From Cloacimonetes bacterium UBA5553 (GTDB taxonomy: Bacteria > Cloacimonadota > Cloacimonadia > Cloacimonadales > Cloacimonadaceae), in NCBI GenBank assembly GCA_002425825.1, contig DIMZ01000102.1, forward strand, positions 20,261 through 30,574: a stretch of 10,314 nt of DNA, written 5' to 3'. The notes beneath the pieces are model-generated. The model saw only the letters and a list, made by a program, of their open reading frames with translations. It was not told the origin of the DNA and searched no databases. Each line of letters opens with the position of its first letter. The first letter of the stretch is position 1. This document shows positions 1 through 6,319 of the stretch, in pieces. A program made the translations under genes and the position numbers.

Positions 1-2057
1 ACACTAAGAGTAGATTTTACTAACTCCGCTAACTCAAGATTTGAAAATGGCTTTTGCAAGAAGGGGTAATCGACCTTTATAACTCCATGCTTCTGAATTA
101 TCTCCTCTGTATAGCCAGACATCACAATCACTTTTACGAAGGGGTTGTTTTGCGTTACTATATTGGCAAATTCAATACCGCTAATCCCTGGCATCACAAC
201 ATCTGTAATAATCAAGTCTGGCAGCGGCTCGCCTGAGTTACATGCATCCCATGCGCTGGAGGCAGAATCAAAGATACTAACCTTGTAACCAATCTTGCTT
301 AGTACCTTATACGCTAAATTGCGAATGAATTCATCGTCTTCTACAACCATTATATATGCGCCATCTCCACGTTCCATTTCCGATTCTAATGTCCCACTCT
401 CCCTGTTTATTATCTTGTCTGCGACGGGAAAATAAACGCTAAAACAAGAGCCCTGCCCGGGCGTGCTGTCAACTTCAATAAATCCACCAGACTGACGAAC
501 AATACCATAAACGGTAGCCAAACCTAACCCTGTACCCGATTGCTTACCCTTAGTGGTGAAGAAAGGCTCAAATATGCGAGACATGGTAGCTTTATCCATC
601 CCGCACCCATCGTCGGTAATTTGCACCTTTACATAGTAACCCTGCTGGATATCCGGAAATGCTAGATTATTTTTGGCCTTCACAAATTCATCGCTCGTTC
701 TAATGATCAGCCTACCGCCCTTGGGCATGGCTTCTCGGGCATTAATGCTCAAGTTTAGTATCACCTGCTCCATCTGGCCGATATCTGCATTCACACTGGC
801 AAGGTCAGCAACCAAATCCATAACCACTTCGATATCTTCTCCAATTAGTCTAAACAACATCTTTTGCAAATCGTTTATGACGGTGTTAAGGTTTATGGTT
901 TGCAGCTGAGTAACCTGCTTGCGACTAAAGGTTAGTAACTGCCTGGTAAGATTTATAGCACGTTTTCCTGCCTTAACAATCTCTTCCACGTCTCCAACTA
1001 AACTGCTTTCTGGATGCAGGCTATCGGCAACCTCACGAGCATAACCAAGAATAACAGTTAAAATGTTGTTAAAGTCATGTGCTATCCCACCGGCTAACTG
1101 CCCGATGGAATCAAGCTTTTGTGCTTGCCTCAGCTGTTCACGAAGCTGCTCGCGTTCTATTTCATCCAGCTTACCCTCAGTTAGGTCTTGAAAGTCGCCA
1201 TATACTTTAATAACATTACCGTTTACTACTTCAGCTTTTGCTGATGTTCTAATGTATAGCTTCCTAGCTTGGGGAGTGGTAAACCAGCTTTCAAAAACGT
1301 ATGGCTCTCCAGTGGCACAACATGCTTCAAAATAGCTCTTTATTCTCTCCCTTTCTGTCTCGGGATAACAGCTTAAGCTTATTGTTATTAGTTCATTGCT
1401 GTTACTTACGCTGTTTGGAGATAGATCATGCAGACGATAAAGCTCGTCTGTCCAATACATACTGCCACTTTGTGTATCCCATTCCCATCCGCCAATCTTA
1501 CTTATCTGTTGTGTAGTTTTTAGTATTGATTCGCTTCGTTCCAGTGCGGCTATAACCTTCAACCGCTCTTCAACTTCCTGCTCTGCTTCCAGCATTTTTT
1601 GCTCGAGCTTTCTTATCAAGCGTTCATTGTAGAGTTTCAAAATCTCAGACTCGCTCTTGTCATTCTCCGTTATCCCTTTTGCTCGTGATGATGTTTGCCG
1701 GATAACAGCTTCTATACGTTGCATCAGTTCTTCAGGTTCACAGGGTTTCACTATAAATGCATCTGCACCAACCTCATAAGCCAGTTCTTCATCCTTGTAT
1801 CCAGTATAGGTCGCAGTGTAAGTGATAAAGGGGATATTGTGTAGTTTGGGGTTCTTGCGCACCTCTCTACATAGAGTAAATCCATCCATGATAGGCATCA
1901 GAATGTCACTTATTATCAGTTCAACCTCGTTTGTCTCCAGTATATCCAGTGCTTCTTTTCCATTTGATGCATACAACACACTATATCCATAGCCTTCTAA
2001 CAAGCTTTGTAGCAGATAATTATTCTCGGCATGATCGTCAACAATCAGCACTCTCAT
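1..2057 (-). CDS. Hybrid sensor histidine kinase, REC-PAS-HisKA-HATPase-REC (3' end beyond the window)
   Basis: Reading the minus strand from the ATG at 2057-2055 gives 685 codons without a stop, running off the left edge. The protein is nearly complete, because its last visible part is the final helix of a receiver domain. Residues 1-120 form a receiver domain with acidic pair D7/D8, phosphoacceptor D51 (SDILMP) and K104. A charged, probably coiled-coil linker spans about 130-180. A PAS domain (about 180-295) ends in the PAC-like DFQDLTE. The HisKA H-box is GGIAHDFNN, with H327 as phosphorylated His. The HATPase has an N-box at 432-443, DDGCGM at 482-487 and GTGLGL at 508-513. A second receiver (about 568-685) has ED at 573-574, D619 (TDVVMPG) and K669. 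No membrane segment is seen, so it is probably cytoplasmic and reads the partner kinase or an internal signal. The start is supported by AAGGAG at 2064-2069, 6 bases upstream. Its ATG overlaps the TGA of the preceding receiver gene (ATGA). Kinase and receiver assignments are secure; the pathway controlled is unknown. Confidence 0.93.
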   Translation of the reverse strand, partial: MRVLIVDDHAENNYLLQSLLEGYGYSVLYASNGKEALDILETNEVELIISDILMPIMDGFTLCREVRKNPKLHNIPFITYTATYTGYKDEELAYEVGADAFIVKPCEPEELMQRIEAVIRQTSSRAKGITENDKSESEILKLYNERLIRKLEQKMLEAEQEVEERLKVIAALERSESILKTTQQISKIGGWEWDTQSGSMYWTDELYRLHDLSPNSVSNSNELITISLSCYPETERERIKSYFEACCATGEPYVFESWFTTPQARKLYIRTSAKAEVVNGNVIKVYGDFQDLTEGKLDEIEREQLREQLRQAQKLDSIGQLAGGIAHDFNNILTVILGYAREVADSLHPESSLVGDVEEIVKAGKRAINLTRQLLTFSRKQVTQLQTINLNTVINDLQKMLFRLIGEDIEVVMDLVADLASVNADIGQMEQVILNLSINAREAMPKGGRLIIRTSDEFVKAKNNLAFPDIQQGYYVKVQITDDGCGMDKATMSRIFEPFFTTKGKQSGTGLGLATVYGIVRQSGGFIEVDSTPGQGSCFSVYFPVADKIINRESGTLESEMERGDGAYIMVVEDDEFIRNLAYKVLSKIGYKVSIFDSASSAWDACNSGEPLPDLIITDVVMPGISGIEFANIVTQNNPFVKVIVMSGYTEEIIQKHGVIKVDYPFLQKPFSNLELAELVKSTLS

Positions 2058-2449
2058 TTTCCGCTCCTTGCCCGAAAGCTGCTGATATGGGCTTCTATAT
2101 CAGTAATAAATGTGTCTGGATTGATTGGTTTCTCTATGTATGCAGATGCTCCAGCCGCCAAAGCAGTTTCTTTGTCGCCAACCATGGCGTATGAAGTTAC
2201 GGCAATTATGGGAGTGCTGTTCAATATCGGATTAGTCCGCAATGCTCTTGCTACTTGGTATCCATCCATCTCGGGAAGCTGAATATCCAGTATTATTGCC
2301 AATGGCTTGGTATCGGCAGCCAGGCTAATACCCAATTGCCCCGTTTCAGCCTGGATGGTTTCGTAATCGTGCTTGCTGAGCAAATACTGAATAAGATATA
2401 AGTTCGAAGGATTGTCTTCTATCACTAAAATGCGTCTATTCTTCTCCAT
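2054..2449 (-). CDS. Stand-alone response regulator receiver protein (DivK/CheY-like)
   Basis: This 131-residue protein is a single receiver domain with no output domain. It shows the acidic pair E11/D12, phosphoacceptor D55 (ILDIQLPEMDG), T85 and the conserved lysine K107 (EKPIN). All residues needed for phosphoryl transfer and the switch are present. The frame stays open further upstream to an ATG at 2503, but that would lie deep inside the upstream kinase gene and add 18 residues unlike any receiver. The ATG at 2449 starts just before the first beta strand and has AGGAG at 2455-2459, 5 bases away. The start overlaps the end of the upstream kinase gene by 14 bases, and the stop overlaps the start of the hybrid kinase by 4. 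It probably shuttles phosphate between the two kinases, or acts as a diffusible relay or phosphate sink. That role is inferred from gene order. Confidence 0.93.
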   Translation of the reverse strand: MEKNRRILVIEDNPSNLYLIQYLLSKHDYETIQAETGQLGISLAADTKPLAIILDIQLPEMDGYQVARALRTNPILNSTPIIAVTSYAMVGDKETALAAGASAYIEKPINPDTFITDIEAHISSFRARSGK

Positions 2450-4109
2450 ATATTCTCCTAATTGGAACAACAGCCCTGAATGTGCTACCCTTCCCCGGCT
2501 CACTAATAACTACTATTTGGCCACCCATAAGGTGTAGTAGTTGATAACAAATAGATAAGCCTAATCCGCTCCCCTCATATTTTCTTGTTAAACCAGAATC
2601 AATTTGTTGAAATGGCTTGAATAGCTTGTCCAGTTCTGAAACAGCTATGCCGATTCCGGTATCTTGAACTGATATTACATAGTTGCTTCCATGGGTTGTA
2701 GTTGTTACTGCTACAAAGCCTTCTTCAGTGAACTTTAAAGCATTGCTGAGCAGATTTAAGACTACTTGCTCTAATCTACGTTGGTCGCATTCTATTATCG
2801 CTTTCATATCTTTATGCTCAGTCCTTAGCTCTAACCCTTTCTTATCCGCTTGGGGTTTTACTAAAGAGACTATTTTATTTATAGCATGAACAAGGTTAAA
2901 CTCCGTATATACAAGGTCGAGTTGTCCAGCCTCGATTTTGGAGATATCCAATACGTCGTTTATAAGAGATAATAGATGTCTGGAGCTATTCTGAACCATA
3001 TGAAGTTGCTTACGCTGTTCGTCATTAATACTACCGGGTAGCTCTTGTAATAGTATCCCAGTAAAACCAATTATTGAATTTAAGGGAGTGCGCAATTCGT
3101 GCGACATTGTGGCTAAAAATGCAGATTTTAGCATGTCTGCTTGCTGAGCTTTCTGCATGGCATCAGCTAATTCTTTAGTCCGCTCCACTATCCTGTTTTC
3201 CATTTCGCTGTTGGCTAAACGTAGTTCCTTAGTTCTTATCCGCACTTGTCTTTTTAGCACAAATCCGGATATAGTGGCAATAAGTAAACCCATTCCGATA
3301 ATCAACAACAGCAGCTTCAGCCACAAGGGAAGCTTCATGCCGGTGCTATCGCTTGTCCAGTTTCGAATTGCTTGATAATATGCAGACTCTGGAGTTTGCT
3401 TCATCTCCTTTAGGTGCTTATCGATAACTAGTAGCAAATCTGTGTTCTTCCCCTTGGCTGTTATGTAGAACAACGCAGACGGTTCGAACACAATCGCGGT
3501 ATCTTCAAGACCATACTTACCGGCGTGCATGCGTCCATAGAAATTGTTGGTTACAGCTACATCAGCCTTGTTGTCGGCAACAAGGCTAAAGGCATCATCA
3601 AAGCTTTTTACCGCTATTAGCTTGACTTGTAGACCAAAGCCATTAACCATAGTTATTATGGCTTGCTGTTGGATTGATCCTTCTAACACCACAATTCTTT
3701 TACCGTCAAGATCAATAACAGATTGAACTCCAAGTCCTTTGCGTGCATATACCTGCGACCAGGAGGACAAAACAGGATTTTGATGAAATGAATACTGCTG
3801 ATCTCTATCGGTAGTATAGGCTACATCTGTTACGATATCGATCTCGCCAACTTGCAGCTTATGTAGATTGTCGTCCCAATTGCCAAGTTGATAATGTAAA
3901 TCCCAATCTTCTTCTTTGGCAATAGCGTTCAGGATTTCTACAAATATCCCTGCAGGCTCACCTTCATTATTAATGTAGCACTTGGGTGGATTCTGAGCAA
4001 TGCCTACTCTAACCCCACGCCCAAATAGCATACTAAGCGGACTTAGCAGCAGACTTACTAATACCAGTCTGATGAACTTCGTAATTGGCTCAAAGCTCTT
4101 ATTCTGCAT
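2436..4109 (-). CDS. Membrane histidine kinase with periplasmic solute-binding (SBP_bac_3/BvgS-like) sensor
   Basis: This 557-residue protein has an N-terminal hydrophobic segment (about 12-29), a signal peptide or anchor. Residues 32 to about 252 resemble the family 3 extracellular solute-binding fold: GVRVGIAQNPPKCYINNEGE opens the domain, GIFVEILNAIA and GEIDIVTDVAYTTDR follow, and a second lobe begins near DLDGKRIVVLEGS. Such domains bind amino acids or other small ligands in BvgS/EvgS-type sensors; the ligand cannot be told here. A transmembrane helix spans 260-285, followed by a coiled-coil linker (288-325). HisKA carries SHELRTPLN, with H337 as phosphorylation site. The HATPase has NLLSNALKF (452-460), DTGIGI (483-488) and GSGLGL (513-518). 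Unlike BvgS it has no receiver or HPt of its own; the receiver is the separate next gene, whose start it overlaps by 14 bases. The ATG at 4109 is preceded by a modest SD (AGGGGA, 4115-4120). It is the first gene of the three-gene signalling operon. Confidence 0.93.
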   Translation of the reverse strand: MQNKSFEPITKFIRLVLVSLLLSPLSMLFGRGVRVGIAQNPPKCYINNEGEPAGIFVEILNAIAKEEDWDLHYQLGNWDDNLHKLQVGEIDIVTDVAYTTDRDQQYSFHQNPVLSSWSQVYARKGLGVQSVIDLDGKRIVVLEGSIQQQAIITMVNGFGLQVKLIAVKSFDDAFSLVADNKADVAVTNNFYGRMHAGKYGLEDTAIVFEPSALFYITAKGKNTDLLLVIDKHLKEMKQTPESAYYQAIRNWTSDSTGMKLPLWLKLLLLIIGMGLLIATISGFVLKRQVRIRTKELRLANSEMENRIVERTKELADAMQKAQQADMLKSAFLATMSHELRTPLNSIIGFTGILLQELPGSINDEQRKQLHMVQNSSRHLLSLINDVLDISKIEAGQLDLVYTEFNLVHAINKIVSLVKPQADKKGLELRTEHKDMKAIIECDQRRLEQVVLNLLSNALKFTEEGFVAVTTTTHGSNYVISVQDTGIGIAVSELDKLFKPFQQIDSGLTRKYEGSGLGLSICYQLLHLMGGQIVVISEPGKGSTFRAVVPIRRIYGEE

Positions 4110-4179
4110 CTCTGTCCCCTATAAAGCTAGTGACGACTACCATCTGCTGCTTATGTAAAACAGCTATACATACATAATA

Positions 4180-4197
4180 TATACAATAATCTGTATA
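4180..4197. repeat. Short inverted repeat (TATACA-6-TGTATA) upstream of the kinase operon
   Basis: TATACA at 4180-4185 and TGTATA at 4192-4197 form a perfect 6-base dyad with a 6-base spacer. It sits about 75-90 bases upstream of the sensor kinase start in very AT-rich DNA. The spacing is compatible with one helical turn between half-sites, so it could be a regulator-binding site. In DNA this AT-rich, chance occurrence is quite possible. Confidence 0.25.
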
Positions 4198-4236
4198 GAA
4201 CTAAAAGGACTTAAAGCTAATTCAAATACAGATTAT
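4186..4236. repeat. 11-bp perfect inverted repeat with 29-base loop between lipoprotein gene and kinase operon
   Basis: ATAATCTGTAT at 4186-4196 is exactly the reverse complement of ATACAGATTAT at 4226-4236. The right arm ends at the last base of the lipoprotein stop codon. There is no T-run after the structure in the direction of transcription (minus strand), so it does not look like a normal intrinsic terminator. It overlaps the 6-base dyad at 4180-4197. It may be an operator for the kinase operon, a weak processing or attenuation hairpin, or chance in AT-rich DNA. Confidence 0.45.
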
Positions 4237-4652
4237 CAGGCTTTTTTGAACTGCACTTTGAAGGTATAAATCAGGGGTTCACGAATCAGAAAGCGCCATG
4301 TTGCCACTTCCTGCTTAACAGCAGTAACAAATTCTGTATTAAGCATCCCTGAATCTACAATAATGTCGCTGTTTTGCACCACACCCTGATCGGTGATAAA
4401 AAGCTTGATCTGCAAGGTGCCTTGCATAGGAGTTACTGCCGCTTGCCTGCGATACAGATTCTGTAGCTGTACTTGACGGGTATTAACCACATTTCTTACA
4501 TGAATCACATCATTGCTTTCTGTTTGAACAGGGGTTTGTGCCGGAGCAGCAGGAGCTTGGTCCGGCTGTTCCACTGGCTTGTTTGCAGTACAGGCCGACA
4601 AGGTGAGAAAAACAAGACTAACGATAATAACTGGTAGCATCATAGCTTTCAT
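4236..4652 (-). CDS. Lipoprotein with TonB-C/AgmX-PglI-like C-terminal domain
   Basis: This is a 138-residue protein. The N-terminus is a lipoprotein signal: MK, a hydrophobic stretch (5-19) and lipobox LSAC with C21 as acylated residue. Residue +2 is Thr rather than Asp, so by the E. coli rule it would go to the outer membrane. A Pro/Ala/Gln-rich linker follows (about 25-45). Residues about 50-138 resemble the C-terminal domain of TonB and AgmX/PglI-type proteins: a lead-in VVNTRQVQLQNLYRR, then GTLQIKLFITDQGVVQNSDI, and finally a helix ending in VATWRF. In such families this domain contacts envelope partners. No ExbB/ExbD gene is nearby, so an energy-transduction role is not supported. The start is chosen from AAGGGAG at 4659-4665, 6 bases before the ATG. 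It is transcribed in the same direction as the kinase operon 126 bases downstream, with no clear terminator between, so read-through is possible. Specific function unknown. Confidence 0.85.
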   Translation of the reverse strand: MKAMMLPVIIVSLVFLTLSACTANKPVEQPDQAPAAPAQTPVQTESNDVIHVRNVVNTRQVQLQNLYRRQAAVTPMQGTLQIKLFITDQGVVQNSDIIVDSGMLNTEFVTAVKQEVATWRFLIREPLIYTFKVQFKKA

Positions 4653-4684
4653 AGCTAACTCCCTTCTTTTTCAAAATAGTGGAC

Positions 4685-4714
4685 ATCATACAAGCTATGT
4701 GTTCTGATTGTCAT
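4685..4714 (-). promoter_or_regulatory. Putative sigma-70 promoter for the lipoprotein gene
   Basis: Read on the minus strand, ATGACA (4714-4709) matches TTGACA at 5 of 6 positions. TATGAT (4690-4685) matches TATAAT at 5 of 6. The spacer is 18 bases, and the start codon lies about 30 bases downstream of the -10 box. This is pattern matching by eye only. Confidence 0.4.
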
Positions 4715-4870
4715 GCAAGTAACGCAACAGACTAAAACCCATATGACACCTATCTTCATAATTTAAACGATGTTTTGACACAGCCAAATTATTCTTGACT
4801 TATCGGCAGCATGTAATAATTGGCTTCTTTGCAAACACATACTTTTGAGTGAATAACATCCCCAGCTTGT

Positions 4871-4901
4871 TTGCCTCTATAAACGTAAGTATTTGCATAA
4901 T
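4871..4901 (+). promoter_or_regulatory. Weak putative promoter for the SGNH-MBOAT-manA operon
   Basis: TTGCCT at 4871-4876 and CATAAT at 4896-4901 could be -35 and -10 boxes, with a long 19-base spacer. They would give a 5' leader of under 20 bases before the ATG at 4925. Further upstream, TTGACA (4775-4780) and TTGACT (4795-4800) are good -35 hexamers without a convincing -10 at 16-18 bases. The real promoter may use one of these. The rest of the 272-base divergent region (4653-4924) shows no gene, repeat or RNA structure that I can recognise. Confidence 0.25.
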
Positions 4902-4924
4902 ATCTTAGAGAGAATGAATACAAC

Positions 4925-6319
4925 ATGAATAAAGAATTTATCCGACCACTGATAATTGTGGTGATGGCAACATTAATGATTGGCTTGATAGCATGGTTAG
5001 TACCGGCTAAAGAAGCCGGTGTTATAAAAGTGAAGAAGATGACTTGGTTCGAAAGGCTATACCAAAAGCAGGTGATTGCTAAAGCCGATACGCTGATTGC
5101 TGCCGAAGCTGCAACATTAGCTAGTGACTTAATGCCCATTAAGTCATTCATTGCTAAGCTTAACAACCCTAAGGCAAACCTGCGCATAGCCTATTTTGGA
5201 GATTCAATTATCGAAGGTGACCTCATTACCGGAAAACTTCGTCAAGACCTACAAGCCAGCCACGGAGGCACCGGAGTTGGCTTGGTGCCAATCACTTCTA
5301 TTGTTGCCGGATTCAGACAAACTATAAAACACAACTTTTCGAAGAACTGGGAAAGCATTTCCTTCATGACCCCCCACAGCAAAGAAGTTTCCCTTGGTTT
5401 TACCGGTTTCACATTCATACCTCGAAACTACTATGTATCAGAAACAACAATTGAAGCACAAAAACTTGATAGTCTTGCCGTGATGGATAGCTCTTTGGTA
5501 GCAACTCCGAAGCCGCAGAAGAAAACTGCACGCGTATATGTAAACAACGCTCCCTGGGTGGAGTACATAGCCTCACCGGTTGCAGGCGGAGCATCAGCTT
5601 TTACTCATATTCGTCTTTTTTATAGCAATGCCACAGATAGTAGCATTGTGAAAGTATCATTAGATGGCTCCTCTATGCAAACTAAAAGACTAAGCAATGG
5701 TAGTGGTGTTCAAGTGCTTAGCTTAAATGAAACCAGCCCCGTAAACAAAATCAAACTGGAGTTCTCTGCCCATGACCCCATTCATGTTTATGGTGTAAGT
5801 TTCGACGAACCGCAAGGAGCCTATGTGGACAACTTTCCCATTCGCGGCTATTCTGGTATGTATTTTCAGCGTATTCACAACGATATCCTAAAAGGCTTTC
5901 AACGATACTTGAATTATGATCTTATCGTTTTGCAGTATGGAGAAAACGTTTCAGACCCCAAGATTACCGATTACAGCTATTATGAAAGGGGCATGAAGAA
6001 CACCATAAAGCACATTCAGAATGCTCTCCCTGATGTTCCAATCCTAATGATTAGTGCACACGATAGAAGCATAAAGATAAACGGCTCGTATCGCACCTCA
6101 CCTGATATACCCTACATAGTAAAAACTCAGAGCAATGTAGCCAAAGCAATGAACGTAGGCTTCTGGAATCTCTTTGCAGCAATGGGTGGTATAGACTCAA
6201 TGCCAAATTACGTTTCTCACCAACCAGCCTGGGCGGGTAAAGATTATACTCACTTCACTAGAAGCGGGGGCATTCAGATTGCCACGATGCTGCTAAAGTA
6301 CCTGAAGGGAATAGATTGA
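4925..6319 (+). CDS. Membrane-anchored SGNH-fold (GDSL-like) protein, probable glycan O-acetyltransferase or esterase
   Basis: This 464-residue protein has an N-terminal hydrophobic helix (about 6-27) that looks like an uncleaved anchor, placing the rest in the periplasm. SGNH blocks are visible: block I LRIAYFGDSIIEGD with nucleophile S94, a probable block II glycine in IRGYSGM (near 308-311), block III YGEN with N341 and block V KDYTHFT with D440 and H443. The triad S94/D440/H443 is therefore intact. Block III differs from the classic GTND: Glu replaces Thr, and Val follows the Asn. About 215 residues separate blocks I and II, far more than in simple GDSL esterases. This stretch (about 130-295) includes beta-rich segments such as IVKVSLDGS and may be an inserted carbohydrate-binding-like domain. 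As first gene of an operon with an MBOAT protein, it may work like PatB/AlgJ, transferring acetyl to a glycan, or like Ape as an esterase. ATG 4925 is the first ATG after an in-frame stop at 4898; its SD (GAGAG, 4908-4912) is weak and 12 bases away. Confidence 0.85.
   Translation: MNKEFIRPLIIVVMATLMIGLIAWLVPAKEAGVIKVKKMTWFERLYQKQVIAKADTLIAAEAATLASDLMPIKSFIAKLNNPKANLRIAYFGDSIIEGDLITGKLRQDLQASHGGTGVGLVPITSIVAGFRQTIKHNFSKNWESISFMTPHSKEVSLGFTGFTFIPRNYYVSETTIEAQKLDSLAVMDSSLVATPKPQKKTARVYVNNAPWVEYIASPVAGGASAFTHIRLFYSNATDSSIVKVSLDGSSMQTKRLSNGSGVQVLSLNETSPVNKIKLEFSAHDPIHVYGVSFDEPQGAYVDNFPIRGYSGMYFQRIHNDILKGFQRYLNYDLIVLQYGENVSDPKITDYSYYERGMKNTIKHIQNALPDVPILMISAHDRSIKINGSYRTSPDIPYIVKTQSNVAKAMNVGFWNLFAAMGGIDSMPNYVSHQPAWAGKDYTHFTRSGGIQIATMLLKYLKGID
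6305..6318 (+). promoter_or_regulatory. Shine-Dalgarno deciding a TTG start
   Basis: AAGGGA at 6305-6310 lies 5 bases before TTG at 6316-6318. The TTG overlaps the TGA (6317-6319) of the upstream gene. The next in-frame ATG is at codon 34, which would delete the entire signal peptide, so the TTG is the credible start and translation is probably coupled. Confidence 0.75.

Noticed and set aside
2450..2503. N-terminal extension of the lone receiver starting at 2503
   Set aside because: It lies within the kinase coding end and adds residues before the first receiver strand; ATG 2449 has its own AGGAG.
4186..4236. Intrinsic terminator between lipoprotein gene and kinase operon
   Set aside because: The 11-bp stem is AT-rich, has a 29-base loop and is not followed by a T-run in the direction of transcription.
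4789..5187. Minus-strand frame of 132 codons across the divergent region and the start of the first SGNH gene
   Set aside because: It overlaps the confident SGNH start, shows no recognisable motif and has no SD; it is an antisense shadow.
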